Assembly (NCBI RefSeq): GCF_011397635.1
Contig: NC_064759.1
Coordinates: forward strand, 21,910,428-21,974,427
Direction of reading: 5' to 3'
From: Epinephelus fuscoguttatus
Lineage: Eukaryota; Chordata; Actinopteri; Perciformes; Serranidae
DNA length: 64,000 bases
Each line of letters opens with the position of its first letter. Positions within the stretch are counted from its first letter, which is position 1. The translations under genes were made by a program, and so were the position numbers. This document shows positions 42,541-55,740 of this stretch, in pieces. A model generated the notes under the pieces. It had not been told where the DNA came from. It made no database searches and was given only the letters and a program-made list of their open reading frames with translations.

Positions 42541-44559
42541 CCGTATGAAAATCAGTCCCTCAGTGTAGCAGCATTGTTCTGAGGCTTCGCCCCGAGGCTC
42601 AGCCATTCATAAATACACACAGGGCCACAAAGGGCCACACTGTTCAAACCTCGCCCCAACAAATATGGGTGAGGCTTTGAGCTCCAAGCCCTTTCTATCC
42701 AACACGGCCAGTTGCTGTACGCTGGATGGAACTGAGCATATTTGATCATTTTGGACTGCTGGAGAGCACATCCACTTTTTTTTTAGGCCATTGTAACAAA
42801 AGACAGGAAGTGAGGCTGGGAGGGGGCGATGCAGATGATGGGGACAAATATGAGGGAAAGCAGCAAGGAAGCCACTTGGTCAAATCTGTCACTGTTTTGA
42901 ATCTAAAAACCAAAGTTAACACCTCAGAGGCTTGACAAACTAAAGACCCTGAGCAGTGTTTTAGCATGTTTTACCTCAGTGACCTCCAATCTGCCTCTCA
43001 GCATGACATAGTGGTTAATGTTTTAAGATGTATTTTCCCACCTCTCAAGGAGCCACCACTTTCCAGCCATTTCACTTCCGAAGCCAACTAGCAGAATCTT
43101 GACTCCCTTTCAGTGTTGTCAAAGACACATAATGATTTTAACTGATTTTTAAAATCTGAACTACATTACATAGCAATAATTAAAGATTGACAAGAAAAAC
43201 TAACATGATGGCCCTACTTCACAGATTCTCACAGGAATACACAGTAAACTATAGCTGGTAATAAATGGGCTAAACTCCAACATCAAGCTGCAGAGTTCAC
43301 AGCCAATACAGCATTACTATTACTGCGATTACATAACAGACTGAAAAACACCACCTACTAAAAGATCATCACCTGCTCTCATGTGTCACATGGAATGGAT
43401 GATAGAGAAGAGAAACATTCCCATGTTTGTCTCGATATGGTTGCAGAGTTGTACGAGCATTAGAAATACTATAAACTCACTATGTAACACTACATCCATT
43501 GATTATGAGTTTAACTGCATTGACTGACAGACTTTTAGCCGATGTGCGGCACATGTAATATTGGTGATATCAGAGGTTTCAGGAGGAGTGAAAGCTTCCC
43601 CGTTGTAGTTACATCTAGATGTTGAAGTGAACAGTGCAAGTAGAAACTAGGAATTAAAGTAACTCTGATGTGACATGAATGCAGAGTTAGTGTCATAAGG
43701 AGACATTTGTGTCTTGTTTTAGACAAGCAGCAACCTCCGTGGCTGAAAAATGGAGCCAACATGGAGGTGCCAAAAACTGCAGTTCCTGGAATGGCCACTT
43801 GAGGCTGGCTTTGTAAACGAGTCAATCCCCACAGACCCCATTTGGAAATACCCAACTTTACAGCAGAAATAAAAATGTTTACAGCCTGGTGCAAAAATAT
43901 TTTTGGTCTCTTAAGCTAATTACCTGTTGATGATAACTTTGCGGGGATCCATTGCTATATAACTCACCCATTTAAATTTTATTAAGGCTTAAAATTGTGC
44001 TTTATTACAGATGTGACTACTTTGAGTTACAGGTAGGCACTGTCCCTTGACAAGTCTCTACCATGGTGATGTTGGTTTGGTAACAAAACCATGGTGTAAC
44101 CTTTGATTCACAGAGTATAGGCTTAACCGTAGCTATCGCTATTTCCGTTTTTCAGTTCATTAAAGTTAATTCTAATGCTTTAGTGGCCTAAAAAAAGCAA
44201 TTGATTTTGGTAAAAGACCCTCTAGGGAGTCCAGTGTAATGTTTTTCTGGTAAGTACATTTGTTTTAATGGATTTAAGTCTGTTTTTTTGCTAGCAAACC
44301 ATAACCATAGCTGTAAATACACTGTGCTAACCAAGCTAGCAGCTAGCGTTAGGGTTATCTCCACCTCCATCGTCCAAATATGGACACAAAATCCAAGATG
44401 GCGGCAGCTTCAAAATGGAAGTCTACAAACCATTGGGTGGCTGCAATGGCTACATCCATTATTTATACAGTCTAGGTTTTTAGAAAAACAACTGCCATCA
44501 TCTCTCTTCCAATTTGTTCAGAAATCATTACTACAAATGAGCAAATGCAAATCCGGGCC
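42541..44559. other. Noncoding spacer
   Basis: No exon, RNA gene or bounded element identified. 44390-44480 carries TGGCTACATCCATTATTTAT, which looks like repeat-derived text. Confidence 0.35.
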
Positions 44560-44910
44560 ATACAGTGGTACAGTGGTTAGCATTGCTGCCTCACAGCAAG
44601 AGGGTCCCTGGTTTGAGCCCTTGTGTATCAAGTTTGCATCTCCTTCTCGTATCAGCGAGGGTTTCTCCAGGTACTCCGGCTTCCTCCCACAGTCCAAAGA
44701 CAGGCAGGCTAGGCTAACTGGTGACTCTAAATTGGCTGTAGGGGTGTGAATGTGAGTGTGAATGGTTGTCTGTCTCTATGTGTCAGCCCTGTGATAGTCT
44801 GGGGACCTGTCCAGGGTGTGCCTCGCTTTTCACCCAATGTCAGCTGAGATAGGCTCCAGCTCCCCCGCCACCCCAAACAGCATAAGCAGTTACGGAAAAT
44901 GAATGAATGA
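44560..44910 (+). repeat. SINE-like repeat, same family as 29373-29723
   Basis: The head (GTGGTTAGCATTGCTGCC, CTGGTTTGAGCCC) is followed by ACAGTCCAAAGACAGGCAG and CCTGTCCAGGGTGTGCC; it ends in a GAATGAATGAG tail. Confidence 0.78.
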
Positions 44911-46571
44911 GTACAAATTCAGCCTATGTAACTAAACTAGAAATAAATAATTTAGTTGTATCTTAATGATACTTGTGACTTTTGCAATGATATCACTGGC
45001 CTGCTTTAGTCCACCTTACTATAAAGCTGGAGCTGGCACACATGAGATGTGCGTAAGAAACATCTCCACTGTCTCTGTGATCAAAGACACTACACATTCC
45101 TCCTTGATGCCCTTTGATTGAACCACACGGTGAACTGAGGTCACTTTGAAGCTGCTTTTGTCTTTCTACAGTCTGTGTGACAGTTCCACTTTGCAACCCT
45201 CCTGATCTTCAACACATTATGAAAAACACAACAAAAAAATAAAGGCAATCTGGATAACTTAAGTCATGATAATGTGAGTGTTCTACTGGTGAGGTTCACT
45301 GTCTTTAAGGTTTTTTAACTACTTCACAATATTGTCTTTTGATTGTTTTGAGGCAATTGAACATCAAATTGCATAACAAGCCTGTATAAACCTGTCAATT
45401 CATCCTCACCATCAGTAAAAACACAACACATTATTAAGCCTAAATGTGGCATTAAGAGTGTTCACACAGTTGGATGGTGTCGTGACCGTGTCATGAAACC
45501 CCAAGACTTGTTAACGCACCCCCTCCCTCCTCCTGACACAGTACCCATTGTCTCCCGAGGCCTTCTGGGACAGAGCAGCTCAGCTCGAGCCTGACACCGC
45601 ACAACACTGGGAAGTCGATGTGCACAGATAATTGTCTTTTAATCACAACAATCCCCTTTTCTCTGGCCTCGCTCGTTTGTTTCTGTCTCTTGTTCGACCT
45701 TTCTGTCGTGGTTGTAACTCTTGTGGCTTTTAGCAAGTTCGACCGGCCACGCTGAGCCTGTGAGCCGAGGCTTTTGTGATGGAAACGGGGCTGGAACCAG
45801 AAATGGTGGTTCCCATACAAGAGGGACAAACAGTTGTTTTTTAATCTATCGAAAGTGGCTTTGGATGATACAACCTAACATATTGTCGCAGGATGCACAA
45901 TTCAAGTCTTCTATCATACAGACTACCTTCACCAGAAAAACAACACCATCAGGTGTTTGTTCAAATGTTTAATACACCTCGTGTTTGCATTTTCCTGTTA
46001 ACCAGCCTCCTGTGGTCGTGTAATGATGACTGCCCTCCCTCAGACACAAAAACAAATCATGACATTATCATTAACGAGTATGTCTGCTTCAACCAAAGTG
46101 CTTTTAAGATGCTCAAACAGCGTTTAAAGCACCCTCTCCCACACCTTTCTTATGACATCACTGGAGAGCGACTGTGTCTGACCATTTCTGCACTTCTTCT
46201 TCATAACAGACAAACAGATTTTAATACCCACTTCACACTGCGATTGGTCAGCTGTGTGGAGGTGAGAAAGCATGCAGGGTTTGAACTTCTCTTTTGCTCT
46301 CTTTTTTCACACTTTGCATAACTATTTTCTTTACTTTTTGTAGAAACAAGGAAAGAAAGACACGAGAAGACTGTCTGAGTGCATGTGCCGTTCCCCAATT
46401 GGAACAATTTACTCCGCCTTTGAGTGTGACCACTTGGAGCAGTTGTAAACACTTCTGCTTTCAGACATGGTCGGACAACATTTCATTAAAAAAACTTGCT
46501 CATTTCAAGCACCTGGCTTTTATAGGCTCCCAAAACAGCATCAGGGGGTTGGTTATACAAAGTGTCTGACT
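44911..46571. other. Noncoding spacer
   Basis: Nothing with coding or splice support. Confidence 0.35.
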
Positions 46572-46575
46572 TTAA

Positions 46576-47012
46576 AAGGGAGGGTTAACCCCATAATCAA
46601 AAACACATATGCTTCCTCCTACCTGTAGTGCTATTTATCCATCTAGATTGTTTTGGTGTGAGTTGCTGAGTGTTGGAGATATTGACTGTAGAGATGTCTG
46701 CCTTCCCTCCAGTATAATGGAACTAGATGACACTCAGCTTGTGGTGCTCAAAGCTCGAAAAAATACATCTGAAAAACTCAGCGATGTTTCTTCAGAATTC
46801 ATGACCTGGTTATTACTCATGATAATCCAGAAACCATGTTGTAAGAAGTTTCATGTAGGAGCTATTTTCTTTCTACCGGACAGTCAGCAGTATCATTGCA
46901 CACAAGGATCTATTCAACACTTGCCAGCTCACACCAAAACAAATGATTGATAAAAAGCACTGCAGGTAAGAGGGAAAATATGTATTTTTGATTTTGGGTG
47001 AACTATCCCACG
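46576..47012. mobile_element. Second, shorter copy of the 22992-23764 MITE family
   Basis: Shares ATCTAGATTGTTTTGGTGTG, GAGATGTCTGCCTTC and the closing GATTTTGGGTGAACT; TTAA is at the left (46572-46575). The right target site has decayed. Confidence 0.7.
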
Positions 47013-47093
47013 AGACAGAAAAGCCAATTATCTTTCTGTCTCTCACTAACAGCCAATTTGTTTTTAACCATAATCACAATACTGTGTTGTTAA

Positions 47094-48035
47094 AAGGTCC
47101 AGTGTGTAGGACGTAGTGGCATGTAGCACTGAGGCTGCAAAACTGAAACTTCTCCTGTGTGCCAAGCATGTGGAAGAGCTGTGGTGGCCAATGCATAAAG
47201 ACAAATGAACTTGTCTAGAGCCAGTGTTTGATTTGTAAACTCAGTCTCACTCTGAACTCATCGAAATTCTGCACTTGGGCAATGACTTGCAGTGTCAGAC
47301 AGTGATGAAAAAAGCTGTCATTTGACGTTGGCATGATACACGGCTGGTTGCAGTTATAGTTTGATGACGCTCGGCAGTGTCAGGGTGAAACATGGCGTCA
47401 CAAGAATGAAAGTTAAGGCAACGGAAGTCAGAGAGGGGAGGGTGGGAGGGGTGTAGGATGGGTCCAACAAACACTGACCTTCACCCCAAAGAGTGGTGAA
47501 GGATAGTCTCGTTTCCCTAAACCTAACCACGTGTTTTTGTGCCTAAACCTAACCACGTGTGTAAGTTGTTAAAGGCAAAAATATCAATTCACAGTGTTTT
47601 ACCGACGCAGTGCATTTATTTTGAAAGAGACTGTATGTAAACGTTAAATTTCTTGTGAAAACGGAAGTGAATTTGAAAGAAGACAACACATGCAACAGGC
47701 AGAACTTGACATGGCGTCCCAGAACGTCAACAACCAACGCACCCAGGGTATTCTACACACTGATTCTGGACGTGGAGAGTCCATGACCAAACATCAATAT
47801 GTGACGAGGTCGGAGTGAGAATGTGTTGGATTTGTCCATGCTGGGCTTCTATAGAACAACATGATGGACTACATGGAAGAGGACTTGCTCCTAGTGCAGA
47901 TATAGAGGGCTCATGCTAAGGTAACACAACCAGATTGATACTCATTCAGTTGACTATCAAATAATGAAAACATAGTTATGAATATTATACACTATTTCTG
48001 TTAGTATATTTCCCTGAATCTTACACAGTGGACCG
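47094..48035 (+). mobile_element. GTCCAGTGTG-family MITE, TTAA target, with an insertion
   Basis: TTAA at 47090-47093 and 48036-48039; ends AAGGTCCAGTGTGTAGGA and, from the right, GGTCCACTGTGTAAGATTC. It is interrupted at about 47290-47830 by a different repeat. Confidence 0.75.
47290..47830 (+). repeat. Repeat inserted in the MITE; inverted copy at 56010-56500
   Basis: CATGACCAAACATCAATATG and GTCGGAGTGA here are matched in reverse near 56010-56060, and GGGTCCAACAAACACTG in reverse near 56370. It contains a short tandem CCTAAACCTAACCACGTGT. Confidence 0.6.
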
Positions 48036-48039
48036 TTAA

Positions 48040-48470
48040 TAAGTTGAGAAAATGATCTGACTATGAAAAGTTTTAACAATTTTAATTGTTTTGGCTGATC
48101 ACACCTCCTCTCAGAGCTCTGTGTGCACATACACATCAGGCTTAATTGACATATCCCTCACTCTCTGATGCACCTGCTGGGCCTAAATTACACCTTTGTA
48201 ATTCTTATTACACATTCCCTTGACATCTCGTTATATCAGCATAGCTCCGCCCACCTTAAACCTGAGCAGACGTGCAATCAGCCAGAATAATTTAAAAGAC
48301 CTGTGAGAGTATACAGGGTGATTAAAACCCTAATGGATGTATTGTCAAGCTGTTTAACATGTGGCTCTGTTGTTAGGTTACTAAACTGTTTAGTGCTGCT
48401 CTGATCTTAAAAAAAGCAGGTGAGTCAAAAGCAGAAAATATGTACGACTGAGAATTTAGAAATTGTGTGG
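48040..48470. other. Noncoding spacer
   Basis: No feature recognised. Confidence 0.35.
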
Positions 48471-48472
48471 CA

Positions 48473-49008
48473 AGGGTGGAAGAGGTATTCAGATATTTTA
48501 CTTGAGTAAATGTAGCGTACCACAGTGTAGAAATACTGTGTTACAAGTAAATCTTACTGAGCTTAAAGTACACATGTAAAAGCATCAAAATAAGGGTGCT
48601 TTCACAACCTGCCCTGTTTGGTTTGGTTCGGTTCGATCAAACTCAAGTTTGTTTTCCCCCTAAGTGCGGTTCATTTGGGCAGGTGTGAGCACAGCAATCG
48701 CACTCAGGTGCGCACCAAAAAAATCAGGCCAAGACCTTTTTGAAGAGGTGGTCTCGGTCCGGTTACAAACAAACTCTAGTGCAGTTAATTTGGGGTGAGA
48801 ACGTGTTCTGTCTGTCTAAATCTATAACAACACATTATTCATTAGTTGGGTGATACTGTGTTTGAACAGTGTGAATCTGCAAAGTAACAGGTATCTAACG
48901 TTATCAAATAAATGTAGTGGAGTAAAGAGTACAAAATTTGCCTCCAGGATGTAGCGGAGTATAAATGGAATTAGAAATGTACTTCGTTTGATCCCACCAC
49001 TGCTTTTT
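48473..49008. mobile_element. MITE (GGTGGAAGA...CCCACCACTG) with a second MITE inside
   Basis: Outer ends GGTGGAAGAGGTATTCAGA and, from the right, GTGGTGGGATCAAACGAAG. The centre (about 48592-48830) is another type, with TTTGGTTTGGTTCGGTTCGA and TGGGCAGGTGTGAGC. No transposase. Confidence 0.6.
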
Positions 49009-50429
49009 GGGGACACTGGGTTGTCATTGTTACCATACAGCTGGCAACAGTTCTTGTTGCTGTGCATTAAGTAAAACACATGCCAGAATCCACCCAGTGT
49101 AAACATACACACATACATGCTTTTACAGTAGCATGGTGTAGACATGGAAGGTGGTGTGGGGGGAGAGATGGCGTGTGTGTGTGGGTGAAGGGCGTTTGTT
49201 GGGATTGTGCTGGACGGTGACAGAACAACACACTGAGAATGGATCCATTGTCCCTCTGTCCACTTCACTGGGCAGAAGCAGTGGATGGCTGCCATTTGCA
49301 AAACTGCTTGAAATGATTAGGTGTTAACCTAAATCATTTTACAGTTTGGCCTTTCATTGGGCATGCAAAAATATGGACAACATTTATCAACAGCAGGCTT
49401 AAAATCTACTTTGGTTAAAGAGACAACGTGTCTGCTGCTCAGGTATTTAAATACTGAGGTTTTTCTAATTCTGACAAAAAAAGTAAAACATATTTTCATT
49501 TGTCAAGGTCCTAAGTTTAATTCTAACGTCAACACAAAGTTGAGACAAAATAAAATGTATTATCTCTTTTCTTTCAGAATGAAATATTACTTTCTCAGAT
49601 ACCGACCCCCTTTACACCTTTACATTAGAATTCTTCTTGTATTCAGATTGTATCTAAATATGATTAAACCTGATTGCGTTTACGCCAGTGTGCACATTGA
49701 GATTTGATTAAGATCAAATCGCTCTGTCCAGCTCAAACAACTGAGTCATTGAACCCTTCCTCACCACTTCCTTAGCCATTGCTTCATAAAATGCTTGGTT
49801 GCGATATGAATTGCCAAGTTTAGCTTATTTACTTTCGTCAGACCAAAGTGAATGCACACACTTGGTCTCATCTTTTTTCTCATCTTATTCACATGTATAG
49901 TGAATATTAATGAGCTTTCTTTCTGCTTTCTTAACCGGCTAATGGCTGCCACCTCGCTGGTTTGGAGGAGTCAAGGGCAATTTGATATTTATGCCCACAC
50001 AGTTATATGTGGACTAAAAACCCTATTGCATTTAGACTTGCGTTCAATGGTCACAATAAGTCCCCGACCACCTCTGGAGGTGGTTTGGCCAATCAGATCA
50101 CAGTCTGTCCTCAGTAGGGCCAAGTACCTGTACCTGATACCTTTAAGGTATCGACCAAAATCACCCTGTAGTATCAACATTTCTTTAATTAAATGATGAA
50201 TGTATTCAATCCTTTTTGCACTAGGGGTCTGATCCTGGTCTGTCCTGACCTCCTGTCAGATCAAGAAACTTTCTGTTACTGCAGTCTCCAGAGCCACTTC
50301 AGGTCAATGTCTGCCTGGTTTGCAAAAGCGAGCACAAGCTAACACAGCAGCAACCAAAAACACCTAACACTGAGCTGTTAAACAGTCCCAACAAGGTCAC
50401 ACCGCCATGGAAACAGTTGAACTCTGTAG
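49009..50429. other. Noncoding spacer with repeat-like pieces
   Basis: 49590-50180 holds text that looks repeat-derived (GTACCTGATACCTTTAAGGT), but element ends are not clear. Confidence 0.3.
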
Positions 50430-50760
50430 TTCATTCATTCATTCATTTTCTGCAACCGCTTATCCTGTTGAAGGTCGAGGGGGGGGGCTGAAGCCTATCC
50501 CACCTGACACTGAGCGAGAGAAGGGGTACACACTGGACAGGTCGCCACACTATTGCAGGGCTGACACACAGAGACAGACAACCATTTACACTCACATTCA
50601 CACCTACGGGCAATTTAGAGTCACCAATTAACCTGCATGTCTTTGGACTGTGGGAGGAAGCCGGAGTACCCGGAGAAAACCCACGCTGACATGGGGAGAA
50701 CATGCAAACAAGCAACCCTCTTGCTGTGAGATGGCAATGCTAACCACTGCATCACTGTGC
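50430..50760 (-). repeat. SINE-like repeat, reverse copy
   Basis: CTGCATGTCTTTGGACTGTG and the tRNA-like head (AGCAAGAGGGTTGC on the reverse strand) match 29373-29723; a CATTCATTCATTCATT tail lies at 50430. Confidence 0.8.
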
Positions 50761-51216
50761 AGTTAATTAATAACCTTTAGATACTGATAGCTGTTTGATG
50801 CTAACAGTTAGTGGTATGTGTGTGTGACTAGGCAGAATCTCACAACTGTCCCTCAGCAACAACACATACAGTGTGTAGTGTGGTGAAGTTGAGCATGATG
50901 TATTTGACAGTGTTGGCCGTTCAGTGTGCCGAGATGCCCTCAAAACGTCTGAAAATATGCCGATATGTCACACACTTCTATTCACATTATGGGTCTGAAA
51001 TTAAGTAGTATTTGTAGCAATATCACTTTTAGGGTACTTGTATCAGAAATTTTAAAATGATATCAAGCCCTGATCGTGAATGCGTTTTGGAGTACACCGT
51101 ATTTGTGTACACCTTTGCCTTCATGTGGTCAAGCACTATCTGATTGAAATCCAATCACCTTAAACCCAACCCTAAAGTACCCAAACCTAATGCATGGTGT
51201 AAAAGGACTCAGTATG
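50761..51216. other. Noncoding spacer
   Basis: No feature recognised. Confidence 0.35.
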
Positions 51217-51220
51217 TTAA

Positions 51221-51569
51221 AAAGTATACCATGCAGGATTTTTCTAAAAAAGTAACCCCTCTCAATCATTCCTTACAACCTACTGGAAGTGTGTGTCAGT
51301 GTATTTTTCTGCCCTCTGCCTGTATTTTCTTTTTCTCTTCCCATTTTCAGACGTTAATGGGCGTGTTCCCCCACAGCGGTCCGGTGAGGTCAGAGCTTTA
51401 TAAAAAGGTAGCGACCAGGTACCAGACTGTAAGCAGCAGTCGTCCAAGAGACCCAACACTGAAAAGAACGCATATATAATGAGTTTAAACGCCACATGAG
51501 AGTGAATTTGGGCTTTACTTTCACTGGCGAGCATACAAACACTACAGGACAATCCTGCATAGTATATCT
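51221..51569. mobile_element. MITE (AGATATACTA family), TTAA target, second copy
   Basis: TTAA at 51217-51220 and 51570-51573; the right end reads AGATATACTATGCAGGA inward. Shares GCTTTATAAAAAGGTAGCGA with 15990-16369. Confidence 0.75.
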
Positions 51570-51573
51570 TTAA

Positions 51574-52621
51574 TGAATTTCAACTATGGCACTAAATTTG
51601 TTTCTTAGTGTCCTCATGCCCAAAGTATTGGAATAGCATTTTAAATGTACTGTATGTCTCAATGAGGGATTATTGACCCAATTCAGGATTTCATACCCAC
51701 AGCCCTGCCATACTGCTGTCCCTGCGTTACATGGGATTTTATTCCCAAAGGTGCAACTAATCTCAAATGTGTCCTACTTGGCCTAAGTTCCCTTATTTCG
51801 CTCCAACTGTCACTGTGCGGCTTGTATTTGCAGTGTGCTTGATATGAAGGTCATTTTTTACTTTCGCAGGCTTTTACCATTACAGAGATTGTCAACAGCC
51901 ATTTAGTAAAAATGCAACGCTGATCTCAAAACGTATCACTATTAGTCTTTAAAAGTTGTTTGTGTTATTCCGGCAGTGTTTTCCAACGACTGAAATGCGG
52001 TAAATTGAGGGGAGCACAGGCATCTAAAGCAGTGAGAGTTATGTATTTGCACAAAATGACAAACTGTTATCGTGGCTGTGATGACAAAAAATGTCAAACA
52101 TAATAATTAGGTGATAATTTGACATGGCAAAAAACAACATGAAACCCATTTGGTTTGTTCTTTAGTCAAAAATATTCTGGAAAAATAGAGGGTTTTTCTA
52201 GTCTAAAGCTTCCACTAAATACTCAGATGAACACATTATGCATCATCAAACAGAACAGATAACCCATTACTTATTTTCTGTGTATCATCCCTGGGTGTAA
52301 TCCATTAAAATGTGTCACAGCATCAAATACAGACACACTGTAATAATAAAATTATGTGGTGGAGCTACATGATTAACTCCACATGTATGCCACACTGCTG
52401 AGATATCTGTCCCTTTAGTGCTGCCACTAAATCATCACATTAGTCCACTCACTGCCGTTCTGTTGCACAGACAGGATTTTAAAGTGAGAGATTTTCAGAA
52501 GAGAAAAGAAAAACAGAGTTATGACTCAGAGTGGAGCAAAACCCAGCAGCAGGATTTGCTCATAAGGAAATCTTAAAGTAATGAATAATGATTGCAGATT
52601 AGAGAGCAGTAGAGCTCTTAC
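51574..52621. other. Noncoding spacer
   Basis: No feature recognised. Confidence 0.35.
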
Positions 52622-52790
52622 CTTATCAGCTGATCTGAAGCCAGTGAGGAGCTCAGAGAGTCGTCTTCTCTCCTTCAGCATTTGTTTTCTCCGCTGCTGT
52701 CCCTCCTCCCTCTTCTCTCCCTCTCTCTCCGTCAGCAGATTGGGTCTCTGGCATACAGAACCTGTGACTGGAGGGGTGGGAGCAGCTTCC
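52622..52790 (-). other. Candidate noncoding first exon on the minus strand
   Basis: A consensus donor GATAAG|GTAAGAG ends a purine-rich leader (GGAGAGAAGAGGGAGGAGGG) with no long frame. The next minus-strand gene downstream is mag, 24 kb away, so it may be a distal mag 5' exon. An A/T-rich TATA-like stretch lies near 52812. Upper edge approximate. Confidence 0.35.
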
Positions 52791-52799
52791 AGGTTTTAG

Positions 52800-53244
52800 A
52801 TTCACACAATATTTTTTTTATTTAATTCAAGGATAACTGTGTTTTATTTTTATAGTTCGGCCATGATTTCTATCATCATGGTTAGATTGTACTCATCAGA
52901 GTGATTGCTGAGATCTGGGAACACAGCAACATCACACATGATTGGTCAGATGAACTAACAGTTTGCCAGATTATTTACACCACTCTATCTGGAGGTAAAA
53001 CAGAAAGCAAGCACACCCCAAGTGTCGGTAATGATCCCTCGTTGCACAAGAAAACTGTGTGTGTGCATGACAACGTCAACACCTGATTACGTCAAGTAGC
53101 TTGCTGTGAGTAAAAGTACAAACGGGGTTCCCAAACATTTTCATGGACAAAATTTCAAAACTTTTCTTGACTTTCAAAGGACCAATAATCAAATTTCCAT
53201 AACCATTCATAATATGTGACACAAACAGCACTGAACTTCACTCC
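52800..53244. other. Noncoding spacer
   Basis: No feature recognised beyond the possible promoter at 52.8 kb. Confidence 0.3.
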
Positions 53245-53550
53245 AAACTCCAAATGTATTAATTTTCCATAATCGCTTATGGGGGTTGCGGGGGTGCTGG
53301 AGCCTATCTCAGCTGACACTGAGCAATTCGGGGTACACCCTGGACAGGTCACCAGACTCACAAGGCTGACACATAGAGACAGACAACCATTCACACACAC
53401 ATCCACACCTACAGGCAATTTAGAGTCACCAGTTAACCTGCATGTCTTTGGACTGTGGGAGGAAGCCGGAGTGCCCTGAGACAACCCACACTTCCCCCAC
53501 CCTGGGTTTGAACCAGGAGACCCTCTTGCTGTGAGACTAACCACTCCATG
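53245..53550 (-). repeat. SINE-like repeat, reverse copy
   Basis: CTGCATGTCTTTGGACTGTG and GAACCAGGAGACCCTCTTGC match the family at 29373. Confidence 0.78.
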
Positions 53551-53559
53551 TCCAAATGT

Positions 53560-53960
53560 AATCACAATAAAATCTTCAATTAAAAGCCTAGTCCCAGTTA
53601 AATGACCAGTCCCTTTTACTAGCCCAATGTTGCCACACAATTAACAAATATAGGCCTGTTTCAATTAAACGCCTGGTCTGGTTGCCAAGCAAGTCATTTT
53701 CATGGATGTTCTTGGATGTATAAAACAGGCTGTTGGCTACAGTCTTGAGTTAATGTTACAAATTATACAAATATAACCATGGGTACCAAAGAAGACCGAA
53801 ATTCAATCACATTTACTGGCATGGTGAACAAGAGACTAAAGAAAAAGAGGTGACCCCTACCTCTAAAGCTGTCAGAAAACCTGTCCATTCCTTGATTACC
53901 CAGTTAGTTATTCATATTCATTTGGTTCATAAAAGTCCACCGATCACAAGAATCAAAGTG
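53560..53960. repeat. Dispersed repeat, sister of 20010-20260
   Basis: Shares TCAATTAAAAGCC, CCAGTCCCTTTTACTAGCCC and TGTTTCAATTAAACGCCTGG-like text. Confidence 0.5.
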
Positions 53961-54289
53961 TTTTTTCATTCAATTTTATTCAAGAGAGTTTTATTTTAAC
54001 AGGATAAAGTGGTGTTGTGTTGGTGCCGTGACCCTCAGGTGCTGTGAAACAGTTGTCGTAACTCTCTCTCTCTGATGCACTCTGTCTGTTGGAGCTAGAT
54101 CAAATGCATGATTCATAACTGGTGTTATCTGAAGCCTATTTTTATACAAGCAATATTCATACTGGTTTATATAAACAATTTGATTGTATTTCCTGATCTT
54201 GCTGAGTTTTATGTTAAAGGAATGAAAGGCCTGTCCCAAAAATGGGCCTGTTAATTTAAGTGATTTAAGCAAATCATGGTAGCCTGGGC

Positions 54290-54480
54290 TACGAGCTGAA
54301 GTTTTAGGGAATGTTATTATTATTGCTGTTGGGAGGAAAAACTCCCCCCAAACAATCTTTAACAGGGAAAGAAAATCTCAGGAAGCGCACCTGAGGAGGG
54401 ATCCCTCTTCCAGGACGGACAGTTGTGCAATGGATGTCGTGTCTACAGAACAAATTAACAATCCATATGAGACCTTTTCT
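54290..54480 (-). repeat. Dispersed fish repeat fragment
   Basis: Minus-strand GAAGAGGGATCCCTCCTCAG, CCCTGTTAAAGATTGTTTGG and GGGGAGTTTTTCC look like a common teleost repeat tail. No bounds seen. Confidence 0.45.
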
Positions 54481-55254
54481 TTTTTGTTTGTTTTACAGTT
54501 AAATAGCAGGGATGTTCCTTTTTTAAATCTGAACTTCTGCTTTTTTCTCCGATATAGTTCTGGGCCAGTAATCAACTTTATAGTTGGCTACATTTGCCAT
54601 TAATTCCTTCGTTACAACTGTCTGCTCTAAATGTGGTGATTGAGTGTAGGGGAGAAAGTGCTTGAGGCGCACTTCTACTGCAGATGCCGCGCTGCCAGCT
54701 GCCTGGAAGAAAAAGAAGCACCACCTGTCTTTTGACCATGATGTGATGATGACGGAGCAAAACCCAGAACAAGAGGCAGTTTCCTGCAACAGTCTCTGGC
54801 CACATCTGGACAGATATTTTATATTAAAATCTAAACAAGACATCAGTTATGTTGAAGTGCTTGTAGTTCCTCCTGAATAACACTCAAACCTCCACTTTTA
54901 GAAACTCCTAACCTTCACAAGCACGTTGGAGTAGGATGCACATACTTAAGGTGAAGATGTAGTTGGCTGGCTAACGTTAGATAAGTAATGATAATCTTTG
55001 ACGTTATGATAAGGAAGAGTGATTGAGAGGAAGAGATGATATAGTCTATCCTTAACTGTTTGATTAGCCTGTCTGCTCTACATCATAAAAAAAATTTATC
55101 AACACGCTTTTTTTTATCATTATTTTTCACTAGCAATTAAACAAAAGGGGCACAAGCCACTGTGGGGGACCCAGAGGACAGGTCATCATGTTTTGTTGCA
55201 CTTTAAGCCTTCACCTGGGGCACACTATCATGTTTTATCTACAGAGGCATCCAA

Positions 55255-55740
55255 GTGGGCACTTTCACTGCATATTTTAACATTGATTTACCATTGGCGA
55301 GGCAGAGGTTGTACTGTAAGGCATTTGCCTTCTGTCACAGGCCTGCAACTGTTTTATTAAATGCAACCATGATCACCTTAAACTCAACCATACAACAGCT
55401 GTCATGCAGACATACTGTTAAAAGCCTAAGTTATAAAAACACTGTTGTTGAATTATCTGACATTGATATTCTTGACAAATACCCACTTGGTGGTCCACTG
55501 GTGCAAACAGCCATTAACACCCTGAGCTGTTTTCACTCTCACATTAGTACCATTTATTACTGCTGCTTCAGATGTGTCGGATGCAATATGAATATCCTGC
55601 TGACAGCGTTCAGCTTTGACTCATGTACTATCACAAACACATCTCCTCTTCTTTTGGAAAATCTCTGGCGGGACACAAAATATGAGAAACAGCTACAAAA
55701 TCTTCACTTTTTACTGGCTAACATAAAGTTATCAATATGA
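55255..55740 (+). other. Unexplained 161-codon open frame
   Basis: Longest frame in the right half not covered by a repeat I know (MGTFTAYFNIDLPLARQRLY...). It contains many Cys (11) and Thr, no signal peptide, no domain and no good splice sites. The base composition is like its flanks. Could be a decayed element ORF or chance. Confidence 0.2.

Noticed and set aside
42370..42582. Pro/His-rich frame
   Set aside because: Produced by the CAC/CAT microsatellite.
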